Shown: positions 1-12,230 of the stretch, piece after piece
Position numbering within the stretch: the stretch's first letter is position 1
How the letters are laid out: the number at the start of each line of letters is the position of its first letter
Assembly: GCF_031877795.1 (NCBI RefSeq)
Contig: NC_133957.1
Location: forward strand, 6,253,009 to 6,317,008
Direction of reading: 5' to 3'
Length of the DNA: 64,000 nt
From: Strix aluco
Lineage: Eukaryota > Chordata > Aves > Strigiformes > Strigidae
Position numbers and translations under genes: made by a program
The notes under the pieces: model-generated
What the model was told of the DNA's origin: nothing
What the model saw: the letters and a program-made list of their open reading frames with translations, nothing else
The model's database searches: none

Positions 1-39
1 AAAATAAAGCAAGCCCTAAAGAGCCGTGTCTCTTCCTGC

Positions 40-1145
40 ACCTTTCTTCAAGTCTTCAAGACTTGTACAGATAATTGGAGTGTTTTACTTGCGGAGTTAT
101 GGATCAAGATTCAAAAGAGCTTCAAATAAAAATGAGGTTTTATTTTCAAGGGTGTATTTTATGACTTTTCAGTTTAGAGAGGAAGTGACGGCAGCGTTGT
201 CCAATAGATACTGACCCAGGGTCTCTGATAAGGATGTCTAGACACATAGAAAAGCACTTCCTTGAGGTCTGACACAGAATGGTCAATGTGCCCCTCACCT
301 CCCCACCCCACCATTTGTCTCATTGGCCTCCTGGGACTTTTCCTTACATCAGACTTCTCCACTGCAGTCTGTAGCTGGAGATTACAGCTCCTTTGCACCA
401 GCCCCCACCTGCTTTCCTTAGAAAACTGTCTGCAGACAGGCACAGGTTTTTTTTTTCCTATTTGCAGTCAAAGAAAAGTAAAACGTAATACATTTTCATC
501 AGCAGTAAATCACACTCTTCAAGCATATGCTAAGTACAAGTTGCCCCTAATGAGGCTGACTTTCAACAAGTGTTAATCTTATGAGAAAAGTTTTAGGTAG
601 GTAGATAGAGAAAGATAGATATAAACAGAATGAAAGAGTTGGCTAAGGAAAGAATTAGACTATTGAAAGCCAGAAAAACTTTTAACTCCCTGGTGTCAAA
701 ACAGCAACTGGATAGGTGAGAGGTATCTGAATGAACAATAAGGAAGGGGTGGAGAACAGCAGAGAATCATGGAAAGGGCCTTTGCCTGGACAGTCTGCAT
801 CTGAAAAGGTGACTTTAGAAACGGTCATTGTATCCTGGACAGATGCAAAGATATGAAAGATGAGAGAAATTAAGTATGTGATAGGACAGGCAGAAGAGTG
901 GCAATGGAGTTACAGGGGAAGATCAATATTTCTTTGGAATATCCCTTCTGAAAGGTCATGGGATTGGTAGAGGCCTCTTGTGAGTGAGGACAAGCACATG
1001 TTGCACCCATCTTTGAAAGAGGCTGAAAGCGTCACCCAGGAACCACAGGCTGCACAAGGTCACTCTGGTGAAGAGTGCGCCAGTAGTTGGAGCCCTCTTG
1101 GGTGACATTTCTGGGCACCTAAAAGAGAGGAATGTGACCATATGC
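40..1145. repeat. Segmental duplicate A, copy 1 (inverted partner at 20265-21285)
   Basis: Read on the opposite strand, this stretch matches 20265-21285 in the same order over roughly 1 kb. Shared landmarks include the paired 'cttcaagtcttcaagacttg' block near 50 and 21270, the 'acatcagacttctccactgcag' region near 345 and 20965, and the 'aatatttctttggaatatccctt' region near 930 and 20445. Divergence is substantial, so the duplication is old. No convincing gene is seen inside; the short reading frames are not conserved in a gene-like way between copies. Confidence 0.75.
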
Positions 1146-1159
1146 AGTCGGCATGGACT

Positions 1160-1475
1160 TCCCGAGGGTAAATCATGCCTCATCAAGCTGATTGCCTTCT
1201 TGATGAAGTAACGGCTTTTGTGCATGTGTGGACAAGAGTGGGTGTCAGGTACCTCCACTTCAGGAAGACTTTGGACATGGTCTCCCTCAATATTCTTGTG
1301 CCTATGTTAGACCATTACAGCGTGGATGGGTTGACAAAGAGATGGGTAGAACACCAGATGAATGATGAGTCTGAGAGCACATTAGTGAAGGGGTCGTACC
1401 CTACCTGGAGGCCAGTGGGACATACTGGGGCATGATGGGGCAGCACAGGGAATGCACCTGGGACCTGGGCAGTTT
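1160..1475 (+). mobile_element. CR1 LINE fragment, reverse-transcriptase part, sense strand
   Basis: A short sense-strand CR1 piece. The translation near 1175-1435 follows the CR1 reverse-transcriptase order (a 'FLDEVTAFV-like' segment, then 'FRKTLDMVSLNILV', then 'DGLTKRWVEHQMND'), which parallels the better preserved copy at 33035-34165. It lies directly against an oppositely oriented CR1 at 1495, so two insertions or a rearrangement meet here. It is inactive. Confidence 0.7.
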
Positions 1476-1494
1476 AACACTATTAAATTATAGA

Positions 1495-2560
1495 GATATT
1501 CATAGAACCCTAGACTCATAGACCAGCCCAGGATGGAAGGGACCTCGACAGGTCATCTGGTTCAACCTGTTGTGCAAAAGGGAGCCTACATGAGATTATC
1601 TAGCACCTGTGCAACTGCTTCTTGAAAACGTTCAGTTGTGGGGGCTGCACCACACCACTTGGGGAGCTCCATCTAGTGAATGATTGTTCTCACTCCTTTG
1701 AACTATCTCCAGTCTGTCCATCTCTTGTTTTAATTGTGGGGACCAGAACTGGACACAGTACTCCAGGTGGAGCCTGACAAGCGCTGAGCAGAGTGGGATG
1801 ATCCAGTCCCTGTCTCTGCTAGTAACGCCCCTGCGGATGCAGCCCAGGAGCCTCTTTGCTGTCGTTGCAGCAGCGTTGCACTGCTGGCTCATCTTCAGCT
1901 TGCTGTCCAGCAGGAACAGGTCTCTTTCAACAAGGCTGCTCCCAGCCACACAGATCCTGGCCTCTACTGGGCTCTTTGGTTATTCCCACCCAGGGGCAGG
2001 ACTTTGCTAAGCTTCAGGTTAAACCCCTTTGTTAAACTTCATTCTGTTCTTGTGGGCCCATTCTTCCAGCCTGTCCAGGTGTCTCTGTGAGACGGCTCTG
2101 CCTACTGACGTGTCCAACTCACCACGCACTGTGGTGTTGTCAGCAAACATTGTGAGGGTGATTTCAACTCCATCACCCAGATAATTTGAGAAGATGTTGA
2201 ACAGCATGGGGCCCAGTATCATTTCCAGGGGGATTCAACTTGTTACAGGCTTCCAGCCTGAGTAAAAAGGATTGATCACCACCCCTGAGCGCAGCCTGTT
2301 AACCGATTTTCTACTCATCTCACAGAGCACCCCTCCAATCTGTATCTTGCTCATTTGTCCAGGAGAAGGCTGTAGGAAACACTGTTGAAGGCTTTGCTGA
2401 ACTCCAGGTAAACAACATCCACTGCATTTCGACAGAAGATGATGTTTTATAGGAGAAGGTGATCAGGTTAGATTGGCATGATTTGCCCTTGGTAAATCCA
2501 TGCTGGATTTTCCAAGTCACCACCTTCATTTGATTTGTGATAGCTGAAAGGATCCCCAGC
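1495..2560 (-). mobile_element. CR1 LINE, 5'-truncated, antisense to the window
   Basis: The low-coordinate end (about 1500-1570) is the CR1 3' UTR read backwards (cf. 37510-37570), and the body to about 2560 reads backwards through the reverse-transcriptase region. The minus translation contains LFNIFSNYLGDGVE and MFADNTTVRG near 2100-2220, a damaged form of the RT catalytic block, and [15 protein letters not shown] near 2480. Several stops and frameshifts show it is dead. Confidence 0.85.
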
Positions 2561-2569
2561 TCAATCCCC

Positions 2570-3650
2570 TATATATATATCCCCTTTATAATCCCCTTGT
2601 CCCCACGGCCATGCTGCTTTTGAACCTCCCACAGGATCCGACCCCTGCCCAGACCCAGCCATGTCCCATGCTGGTATTCGCAGACAGCCTTGCTCCAGGG
2701 TCTGCCAGGGTCTGGGCCGGGAGAGACGCCGGGCAGGGCTGGCCGTACACCCCATCCAGGCACTGAGACCAGTAGGAGGATGGAGATGGTCTCGCAGAAA
2801 GACTCACCCATAAACCTGGGGTGAGGAGCCAGTGTTAGAAATGGCCGATGAGAGAGGCTGAGAGGCAATGAAGGCCCTGGGCCATGTTCCTGGTCTGTCC
2901 ATGCCACCAAGGGCACAGACCAGCCTCTTCTCTCCTTCACCTACATGTCTTTGATCCCTTCCACAAGCCCTGGCTCTGCACCAAAAATCCCCTGCTGTGA
3001 GTACTCTACCCTGCGTGGTCACGCAGTGCGAGTTATATGCTGATGGTTTTCTCTCCCAAGTACTTCCCAGGCCAGCTCAGCTCCCTCCAAGGTCTCCCAC
3101 CTCCCCTGCCCTCTCTCTACCTCTCTCCCCAGCACAGCCCCATCTCTGTTGGTCCCAAGGAAGTGACTACTGAGGGTACTCAGGGCCCTCACCCCACAGC
3201 CTCAGCCCCTCTGAAAGGCACAGCAGCTCCTCGGGGGCAGAAAGAGGTCAGCCCCAGAGATGGGAGGCACCCATGGCACAAGGAAAAGGAGGTCAGTGAC
3301 ACCCTGTGTCCCCCGCTCTGCTCTGCAACAGATCCTGAGGGATTTGCAGCTCCTCCATGCCATCCCCTCTCCCCAGATCGGCACCAGGGCCCTGAGGTGG
3401 TGCAGCCAGAAAGGTGTTTTCTTTCCCCACTCATTCCTGCCCTGGTTAGGATGGATGTAAGACAAAGAATCTGTGGGTTCATTTAATTTTGGTAAAGACA
3501 CAGAGCGCCTGGCTTCTCCTTTAGACAGTGTCCCTGAGTCAGACAAGATAAAGTAGAAGGGAAAGAATAATGGCATTTCTTTGATGACCACATCATCACA
3601 AACGGAAAAAGGAAAAAATAATTATATAAAGAAGGAAAGGCATTTTTGGG
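2570..3650. other. No recognisable gene
   Basis: GC-moderate sequence between a CR1 copy and an olfactory-receptor pseudogene. The reading frames here (for example 3037-3486 plus and 2569-2940 minus) overlap one another, are proline/serine rich and match no family I know. I see no convincing splice-bounded exons. Confidence 0.5.
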
Positions 3651-3653
3651 TTG

Positions 3654-4622
3654 TCATGACATACGGTGGGAGTCATTTGCAGAGGAAAGTTGACAGCCTA
3701 TGGCTGCTGAAAAATGCCCAGTCAGTTTTCTCAGGGTATTCTTCATCTCCTTGTTCCTCCTGCTGTAGATGAGGGAGTTTAATGCTGGAGGTACCACTGA
3801 ATACAGAACTGCAGCCACCAGGACCAGAGATGGAGAGGAGATGGAGGGAGGCTTCAGGTGGGCAAACGTGCCAGTGCTGATTAACAGGGAGACCACAGCC
3901 AGGTGAGGGAGGCACATGGAAAAGGCTTTGTGCCGTCCCTGCTCAGAGCGGATCCTCAGCACAGCCCTGAAGATCTGCACATAGGACAGCACTATGAAAA
4001 CAAAACATCCAAAACTAAACAGGCACTAAACACAAGAAGCCAAACTTCTCTGAGGTAGGAGCTGGAGCAGGAGAGCTTGAGAATCGGGGATTTCACAGAA
4101 GAACTGGTCCAGGACATTGCCTTGGCACAATGGTATGGAAAATGTATTGGCAGTGTGCAGCACAGCATAGAGAAACCCAGTGCCCCAGGCAGCTGCTGCC
4201 ATGTGGACACAAGCTCTGCTGCCCAGGAGGGTCCTGTAGTGGAGGGGTTTGCAGATGGCGATGTAGTGGTCATAGGTCATGATGGTGAGGAGAAAAAATT
4301 CTGCTGTAGCACAGAAATAGAAAAAAAAGACACATCCCAAGTAGGAAGTGGCCCCGGTATCCCAGAAGTAGTTGGCCATGGCACTGGGGAGAGTGGTGGA
4401 GATGGAGCCCAGGTCGAGGAGGCAGAGGTTGAGGAGGAAGAAGTACAGGTGGTACAGGGTGTGCAGGTGGTGGTCACAGGCGATGGCAGTGATGATGAGG
4501 CCGTTGCCCAGGAGGGCAGCCAGGGAGATGCCCAGGAAGAGCCAGAAGTGCAAGAGCTGCAGCTCCCCTGTGTCTGCGAATGCCAGAAGGAGGAACCTGG
4601 TGATGGAGCTGCCATTGGACAT
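3654..4622 (-). pseudogene. Olfactory receptor pseudogene, avian OR14-like
   Basis: On the minus strand the protein starts at 4622 (MSNGSSITRFLLLAF) and follows a class II odorant receptor of the avian OR14-like group. TM1 contains GISLAALLGNGLII; TM3 is followed by MTYDHYIAICKPLHY (normally DRY); the EC2 region has FSIPLCQGNVLDQFFCEIP; and TM6 contains RHKAFSMCLPHLAVVS. The frame breaks after the EC2 region near 4090, continues in another frame through SSSYLREVWLLVFSACLV (about 4090-4000), then shifts again near 4000 to the frame ending LNSLIYSRRNKEMK at about 3700. The usual PMYFF at the start of TM2 is scrambled to LYHLYFF. Two frameshifts make a full receptor impossible. Odorant receptors of this kind normally act in olfactory sensory cilia through Golf. 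Family assignment is firm; the subfamily is from memory. Confidence 0.9.
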
Positions 4623-4739
4623 TTGTTCACTCTGTTGCAAGAGAAGAAGACACTCACAAATTAGGGCAGACTTCTTTGAATCAATCGTAAGGTATTTCCC
4701 AAAAAGCCCCCTCAAAATTTCTTCTCTTTCGTTGGGGGA

Positions 4740-6230
4740 ACCACATTTAACTCCTTATTATGAGCTCAGGTTTCTGCTGCTGAGTGAAGGCACTTTCTTT
4801 GAAGGGGTAGAAGACAACATCTTTCACATGGGTCCCAGCCTGAACATGGGGAAGCCCTGAGAAACAAAAGGGCTCCCTGTGCCCTCGTGCAGAGTCAGGA
4901 GAGCTGGTCTGCCCATGAGTGACCTGCTGGTCACCACGTAGGTGCCCTGTGCTTATTACATATCTCCACTGGAAGATGATCTGACTAAAAATGTACTTGA
5001 AGAAGAAACTGGATTTTGTGAGCTCAGGAGAGTCCATTTCCAAAGTCCGTTTCTCCAAACTCCTCTCTCTTTCCCCGTGTAGCTGACGACAGTGATGCAG
5101 AAGAGTGGCCTGGGTCTCTGCTGCCTGGAGCTGTCTCTGCAGGAGCTGTTTGTCTCCAAGTCTCCTCCTTGTCAGTGCTCACAGCCCCCATCCCTCCCTC
5201 TGGGTGCTCAGCTCTGCCCTGCAGACCCCTCCTGGCAGCAGGACACTGCCCAAGGGCACCTCCCTGTCAGCAGTTCCTAAGGACTAGGTCAGATAAGCAC
5301 TGATGCTGCAAGCAAAGGTGATGCTGGTGCTGTCTGTAGGTAGATATGTGGTAAATGCACTTTATGAGTCTTCAGCACATGTGCCGATCCCACCCCTCAG
5401 TTCAGGAAACTCAGTTATTTATGAAAACGTGGCAGCACCTTTCCCTTTCCCTTAGAAGCAAGCTGAAATCACAAACCCTGGAAAGGTCTTTGTCTTTACA
5501 GTAGCCCCAGACTTGACCTTGCTCTTGAAATGTTGCTTCTGCCAGTATCCTGGGGGTGATCTGGTGCTGTAAGCAGCCCTGACCCATGCAGCAACCTCTC
5601 CACAGCAGCAGGACCCTGCTCTGCCGGGGGTCTCTCCTTCGCCCCACAGCTTCTCCCTACAGCACCGTGGGGAGCTCCCTGGGCAGGCTGAGTACTGACC
5701 CTGGCAGGTGGCAGAGTCCCTGCCCCAGCACACAGCCCCTGGGGTGCAGGGACCCTGCTCTGAAGGACAGCCCTGGGCACCCCTGGCTGCACTCGCGGCT
5801 GCACCCCCCTGCAGCTGTCCCCGGGAGAAGGCAGCCACCATGTCTTGTCCCTCTGACAGTGCAGCAGGGAAGCCCTGCTCGGGAGCATGTCCTCCTCCTC
5901 TAGACAGCAGGGAGATTCCTGGAAGCTGTGCTGGCTTAACCAGAATTCTCCACGAACTGCAGCTGCATTGCCCTGCACCCAGATACTCACTGTGTGAAGG
6001 ACTGTGAAGATTTCTCCCTTGAGCTCTCAGCACTCTCCCACTCCCTTCTGCCTTTCCCCTCTCTGTGCCCGGCTCCTCTGCCCTTGGTGCCTGCAGGCAG
6101 TGCCCTCAGCCCTTCTGTGCTTTGCAGAGGAGCTGCTCCTGGGCAGAGCTGTCTCTCTGCAGCGCTGACCACTTGCCCTGAGCTCCCTCCGTCCCAGGAG
6201 ACTCGCCCAGCTCCACAGCAGAGGACCAGC
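4740..6230. other. Non-coding flank of the OR14-like pseudogene
   Basis: This is the upstream side of the minus-strand receptor. Several overlapping frames occur on both strands (such as 5452-6033 minus and 5586-5903 plus), with Cys/Pro/Ser-rich composition and no recognisable domain. I see no repeat family here that I can name. Confidence 0.45.
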
Positions 6231-6234
6231 CCAA

Positions 6235-7700
6235 GGCATTTTAATGACCACTCGGGTGGTTTTGATGCCAAATCCATGAAACTCAGACAGTGATAGGAAG
6301 TTGAAGATGCCTCCGAAGAAGTCCAAGTAAGATGCAAACTGCAAATTTTCTTACAGTTTTAATGGGTCCCACTGAGGACCATTCCTGACAAAGCCTCCCC
6401 AGGGGCTGGTTAGAGCAGAAAACTGGAGGCAGAGATGACAGGTAAACAAAGGCCATGTCAAGGTGGAACAGATTCTGAGTAAACCTGGATATGTTACATT
6501 AAGCCGAAGGCCAAGGTCATGGCCTCTAGGTCATGGTCCCCAGCCTCTGGAAAGGGAGATCCTGTCCCTCACACATTGCTCACGGGTCTTCCTGGGGAAG
6601 TGTGATGTGGGGATGTGGAATGTCAAGGACAGATCTATGGTCCAATGCCTCCCAGGGTGGAAGGGGAGGTCACGAGAAGCACCACTGTAAGGGTAAGGTG
6701 CTTCCTCATAGGTATCAGTTGCAGAGACAACAGCCAGAGCCAAGGGGAGAAAGAGCTCATCTCTTCTTGGGGGATTTTCAGATTTTCTTCATCCCTCTAC
6801 CATGTCCACCACAGGCTGTCCCACAGTGTCCCAAACCTGCACCTCTTTCTCTGCAGGCTGTAGACATCCACCCGGCTACCACACCTTGCTCTCACCTCAG
6901 CATCTTCTTTCCTTTATTGATATCTCTCCATCCTCCCTGGCTGCTCCTGCAAACACAAAACCTGGGGCTGCTCCAGTCTCCCTCTGGGTGACTTGTTGCA
7001 CGACAGCACTGTCCTTCGACTGATACTTCTATGTGTCCAGTCTTGGCCACTCCAGCTGCACTTTGTGGCATTAGTTCTTTCTCATGATATATCATACTAT
7101 AAATAAAAGCTCCATCATCTCTGAAATCACCCCTCAGTCACTCTCAGGTTACTCCTGTACTCCCAGGAGCCTCCACCCCTCTGGGCCTAAGAACTCCAGG
7201 TCCCTCAGCCACTCCACACAGGTCATGTGCACTAGGTCCTGAACCCCACCTTGGCAGACCTTCACTCAACACTCTCCAGTTCCTCCCTACATCTCCAAAA
7301 TGAGGAGCCACACTCTCGGACACACCCGTGTGTGTGGGCCACACCAGTGCTAAGATGAGGGGGATGGTAACTCAAGTCTGGATGGCCCACGCTCATTGAA
7401 ATGCAACCCCGTAGGCAGCTGCTCTTGTTCATCGTGTCCATGCTCTACTGGATCATGGGGCATCTCTCGTAGTACACAGGCCCTTCTCCTCAGAGTCACT
7501 GCTCAGCCGGTCAGGTCCCAGCCTGTCCTGATGTATGGGGTTACTCATTCCTTTTCCCTCCCCATGCAGGACTGGCCACTTCTCCCTATAAAGCTTCAAG
7601 TGACTCCCTTTTGCCGAATCCCAGAGATTCTGGTGGTCCCCCTGGACTGAATATCAATTTGGTCAGCTTTTAATGTTTGCATTTCGATGGGCCATCTTGA
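6235..7700 (+). repeat. Segmental duplicate B, copy 1 (direct partner at 21305-22745)
   Basis: Matches 21305-22745 in the same orientation over about 1.45 kb. The block beginning 'gggtcccactgaggaccat' at 6365 pairs with 'tggtcccactgagggcca' near 21448. Matching continues through 'aaagcctcccca', the metal-poor lysine-rich stretch near 6720/21790, and the old CR1 remnant at the right end. In copy 2 this block abuts duplicate A, whereas here it lies 5 kb from A, so copy 2 is a mosaic. Confidence 0.75.
7140..7680 (-). mobile_element. Ancient CR1 LINE remnant, antisense
   Basis: Heavily diverged sequence with the order of a reversed CR1 3' region: 'gggccacaccagtgctaaga', then 'gtcaggtcccagcctgtcctgatgta', then 'aaagcttcaagtgactccc'. 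The corresponding part of duplicate B copy 2 (22190-22720) shows the same order, so the insertion predates the duplication. Confidence 0.45.
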
Positions 7701-9470
7701 TTGGGGTGTCTATCAGAAGAGAACAGCATGAGGAGTTCAAATACCCCCTGCTAGAGAAACTCGGGTTCTTGGGGGTCTGGTACTGATAAGACCATAGGGC
7801 TGGACCCGGAGGGGAAGTTGCCCTTTATGGGAGAGAGCAGCAGGAATGTGTGGAGCTCAGCCTGGGGATGGATGATGAGTCAGCTGAGAGCTGAAGGGTC
7901 ATGGGCAACACTGTGGTGGGTGGATGTCTGCTATGGACCCCCTGATGAGGAAGAGGAAGTAGATTAATCCTTCTTCATACAGCGGGAAGAAGCCCTGGTC
8001 CTCACTGCCCCTGACAGAAGGGAACAAGGCAAACAGCAGGATTTCTAGAGAGCAGGCTTTGGCCTGCTGAGGAACCTGCTTGGAGGAATCCTATGGGGTA
8101 TGACACTGAAGGGAAGAGGGGAGAGCTCTTTGATGATCAAGGATCTCCTCTTACAGCTCCAGAACAGCACAGCCAGACATGCAGGAAGTCAAGCAACATG
8201 GGAGGCAGCTGGTATGGATGAGGAAGAAAGCTCCTCGTAAAAATCAAACATGAAGAGGCAGCACAGAGCAGGTAGAGCTGGCTGCCTTCCAGCCTCAGTG
8301 GTTCTGTGACTGTTCTGGAGAGAGCCATTTGGCGGGGGCAGGCAGATACTGGAGGGATGAGGGATCCCGGAGCCAGCTCCTGGACAGATGGAGAGTCTAA
8401 GATCAGCTCTTGGAGAGATCACTGCTGTATGTGTGTCTACATAGGCCTATGTTTTCCACTCACACAGCCCAGCATACAACAGCCCAAACCTCGTTTCTCC
8501 TTTCTCTGCTGACAGTTCTTTTTCTTGGCCTACAGACCTCCCGAGGTCCCTTCCAGAATGAGTAATTGTGCACGTTCTTTCACCACCAAGGGTCTTCCAT
8601 TGATGATGACAGGAAGGCACTCACATTCCCCATGACCATGGAAGGGAGCAGATGAGTTTGGAGTGATTAGCTGTGGCTTTTTGTCCCAATGAAGTTACTG
8701 ACACAGGGCTGCTCAGCAGGGAACCTCTGATGCAGGCTTCATCATATCTGAGCTTAACCTTTGCTTTTCTTTCTCCATTTTTCCCCTCCCAAGTTCTTCT
8801 CTTTGATCATCCTCCTACATCCCTCTATAACCAGCCCAACTCTGCTCTTTTCCCACTGCCCCTGGCTTTGCTTGCTTCGTGCCCTCCTATAGTGTTTCCA
8901 AGAGGGTTGTTGTGTTCATTCCTACCTTGATCAGTATAAAACCAGCAACTCCTTTTACTGTCTGTAGGGTCCTGCAGTTTCTTATACTGTGATCTTGTGT
9001 TGATGGCTCACCACAATCAGTGTGAGCCACCTGCACACAAACATTAACAGCTCGCAAAATGGAGCTCCAGTCCAGGAGGCCTTTGACCAACTCTGGGATT
9101 TGGCCAATAGAAACCTCTAAAGTTTCACAAGTAGAAGTGGTCAGTCCTGCATCGGGGGGGAAGAATAACCTCTATCTGTCCCCAGGTGTAAGAAATCAAG
9201 AAAGGAAGGCAGGAGACTGTCATAGCTGAGTTGAGACCTGCTGGTCAGAGTAAAGGGCAAGAAGGAAATGCACAGACAGTGGCAGCAGGGACAGATGCTC
9301 TGGGACGAGTAGAGGGACGCTGCCCAGTTGTGTAGGGATGGGGTCAGGAAGGCAAGGCATGTCTGGAGCTGAATTTGAAAGGGCTGTAAGATACAAGAAG
9401 AAGGGCTTCTACAGGCAGAAAAGGAAGGTCAAAGAATGTTTCTCCCACCATGTCGTGTGTGCCCCCCCAC
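7700..9470. other. No recognisable gene or repeat
   Basis: Unannotated intergenic sequence. Reading frames are short (under 90 codons) and unremarkable. Nothing here supports an exon chain, RNA gene or named repeat. Confidence 0.5.
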
Positions 9471-11065
9471 CGTGAAAAAAACTGGGCAAACCGGTAAGAA
9501 CAGATGAGGAGAAGGCAGAGGTACTCAACAACATTTTTGCCTCAGTCCTCACTGGCAACACCTCCTCCCATACTTCTCAAGTGAATGGACAGCAAGCCAG
9601 GGACTGGGAGAGCAAAGTCCCTCCCACTGTGAGAGAAGATCAGGTTCATGACCACCTGAGGAACTGAGTCTACGGGACCTGACGAGATGCATCCCAGAGT
9701 CCTGAAGGAATCTTCTGATGTAGCTGCCAAGAAACTCTCCATGATATTTGAAAAGTCACGGCAGTCAGAGGAAGTCTCCAGTGACTGGAAAAAGGGAACC
9801 ATTGCACCCATTTTTAAAAACGGTAGGAAGGAGGATGCTGGGAACTACCGCTCTGTCAGCCTCCCCTCTGTGCCTAGGAAGATCATGGAGCAGATCCTCC
9901 AAGAAGCTGTGCTGAGGCGCATGGAGGACAGGGAGGTGATTCGAGACAGCCAGTGTGGCTTCACCAAGGGCAAATCTTGCCTAAATAGCCTAGTGGCCTT
10001 CTAGGATGGAGTGATCACATCAGTGGACAAGGGAAGATCTATGGATTTCATCTAGCTGGGCTTGTGTAAGGCCTTTGACATGATCCCCCACAATACCCTT
10101 CTCTCTAAATTGGAGACATCTGGATTTGATGGACTATTTGGGGTCCATGCTGGGACCAGTACTGTTTAATATCTTCATCAGTGGCATAGACAGTGGGATC
10201 AAGTGCACCCTCAGCATGTTTACAGATGACACCAAGCTGAGTGGTGTGGTTGACGCTCCCAAGGGACAGGATGCCATCCAGAGGGACCTGGACAAGCTCA
10301 AGAAGTGGTTCCATGTGAATCTTGCGAAATTCAACAAGGCCAAGTGCAAGGTCCTGCACCTGGGTCAAGGCAACCCCCGGTATCAGGACAGGCTGGAGGA
10401 TGAAGGGATTGAGAGCAGCCCTGCAGAGAAGGACTTGGGGGTGGTGGTAAATGAAAAGTTGAACATGAGCTGACAATGTGCACTCACAGCCCAGAAAGCC
10501 AACAACATCCTGGACTGCATCAAAAGAAACGTGGCCAGCAGGTCGAGGGGGGGGATGGTGCCCCTCTACTCTGCTCTGCTGAGACGCCCCGGTGTACTGC
10601 GACCAGCTCTGGGGTCCTCAGCACAGGAGAGACATGGACCTGTTTGAGCGGGTCCAGAGGAGACCCACAAAAATGTTCAGAGGGATTGTTCAGCCTGGAG
10701 AAGAGAAGGCTCCAGGGAGACGGTATTGCTGCCTTTCAGTACTTAGAGGGGGCTTAAAGGAAAGTTGGAGGGAGACTGTTTAACAGGTCCTGTTGTGATA
10801 GGACAAGGGATAATGGTGTTAAACTAAGAGGGGTATATTCAGATAGATATAAGGAAGAAGATTTCTATAATGAGGGTGGTGAAACACTGGAACAGGCTGT
10901 CCACAGAGGTGGCAGATGCCCCATCCCTGGAAACATTCAAGGTCAAGTTGGACGGGGCTTTGAGCAACCTGATCTAGTTGCAGATGTCCCTGCTCATTGC
11001 AGGGGGTTGGATTAGATGACCTTTAATGGTCTCTTCCAACGCAAACTATTCTGTGATTCTATCCT
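9470..11065 (+). mobile_element. CR1 LINE, sense strand, 5'-truncated, with reverse-transcriptase remnants
   Basis: The body reads through the palm-domain part of CR1 ORF2. [18 protein letters not shown] and [20 protein letters not shown] lie at 9687-9900, [17 protein letters not shown] near 9950, and [20 protein letters not shown] at about 10150-10210. The catalytic FADD box has become FTDD ([10 protein letters not shown] near 10220). The frame is interrupted by a stop at about 10002 and by shifts. The 3' end at about 11050 has the CR1-type 'attctgtgattctatcctatgattct' tail. It is dead but one of the longer copies here. Confidence 0.88.
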
Positions 11066-11069
11066 ATGA

Positions 11070-12230
11070 TTCTTTCACAGTCACCTCCACATTCATTTTT
11101 TTGCCTGGTTCCATCAGCTCTGATTTTCTTCTTCCCCAGGCCCCAGGAATGGTCACCTTCTCTGGTTGTTCCCTCCATAATCTCTTCAGTGATGGCTTCG
11201 GTGGGGCATGATAATACCCTCAGAGACATTTGCTGCTGACTTCTACTTCTCCAGAGCCTTGTTCTTTCTTCTTTCAGGATCTGCAGTTCAGGAATTTGGC
11301 ACCAGAGGGATCATTAACATGCAGAACTCCCTGACAAGCCAAGTCTCTGGGCATAAATTTGCTTGATTCCTCACATCTTGTATGGTTAATTTGAGAGGTT
11401 TCAGGAGTATAGTCAACGTGAAAAGCTTTAATACTCAATATCAGTAAGAAAGAAATTATTCTTTTTCCATTTTCCTTGGTTTTTCAGATTACAGATTATG
11501 TGATATCAGTAATCTCCAATTAGTCACCCTGGTCTCCATGACCTTTCAGAGATGATGGAGAGTGGCCTCACTGTGACATCATCTTGCTCTCTCCGCACCC
11601 TTGGATGCAGCCCCTCTGGTGTTGTGGACTGCTAAGGGTTGACTTTGATCAAGTAGCCCCTGATTCGGCTTTCCTTGACCACTGAATGCTCTCCTCCAGA
11701 GTCCTGCCTTGAGGCACAAAGGCCTGGGAGACCTTGCTGCTGAAGACTGAGGAAAAGAGGACAGAGAGTATCTCAGATCTTTCTCCACCTACCCTTACTA
11801 AATGTAGCAGTGCTCCCACATTCTCTTTGCTACTTCTTTAATCCTGAAGCAGTAAACACTCATTATGAAGCTCTTGAACTCACTGATACAGACCAAGATG
11901 CTCTTCTTGTAGTCCAGTTGCACTGAGCTCTGCTTCTCTGCATCGCTGCTGACCGTGAGATCATCACTAAAACTCCCCAGAACAGGCCAGAGGCTGCTCC
12001 TCTGATGTCTGGCATCTGCAGTCTTCTAATGTACTTCCTCACTCTCCTTGGACTCTGGGACTCCACTATTTCAAGGTCATGACAGCTAGTCTGCACACCC
12101 CTGGCCAGCTCTGCCTTTCACTCACCCCTTCCCCCTCAGGAATGGGAAGGAGAAAATGCAACAAAGGGCTCGGGAATCAATTAAGGACAGGGAGGGATGA
12201 CTCACCCATTATGGTCATGGGCAAAAGACA
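11070..12230. other. No recognisable gene
   Basis: Intergenic sequence between a CR1 3' tail and an ERV remnant. No exon chain, RNA gene or clear repeat is visible. Confidence 0.5.

Noticed and set aside
4077-4664. 195-codon acidic plus-strand frame
   Set aside because: It is the antisense shadow of the OR14-like pseudogene; the Glu-rich composition follows from antisense Leu/Ser codons.
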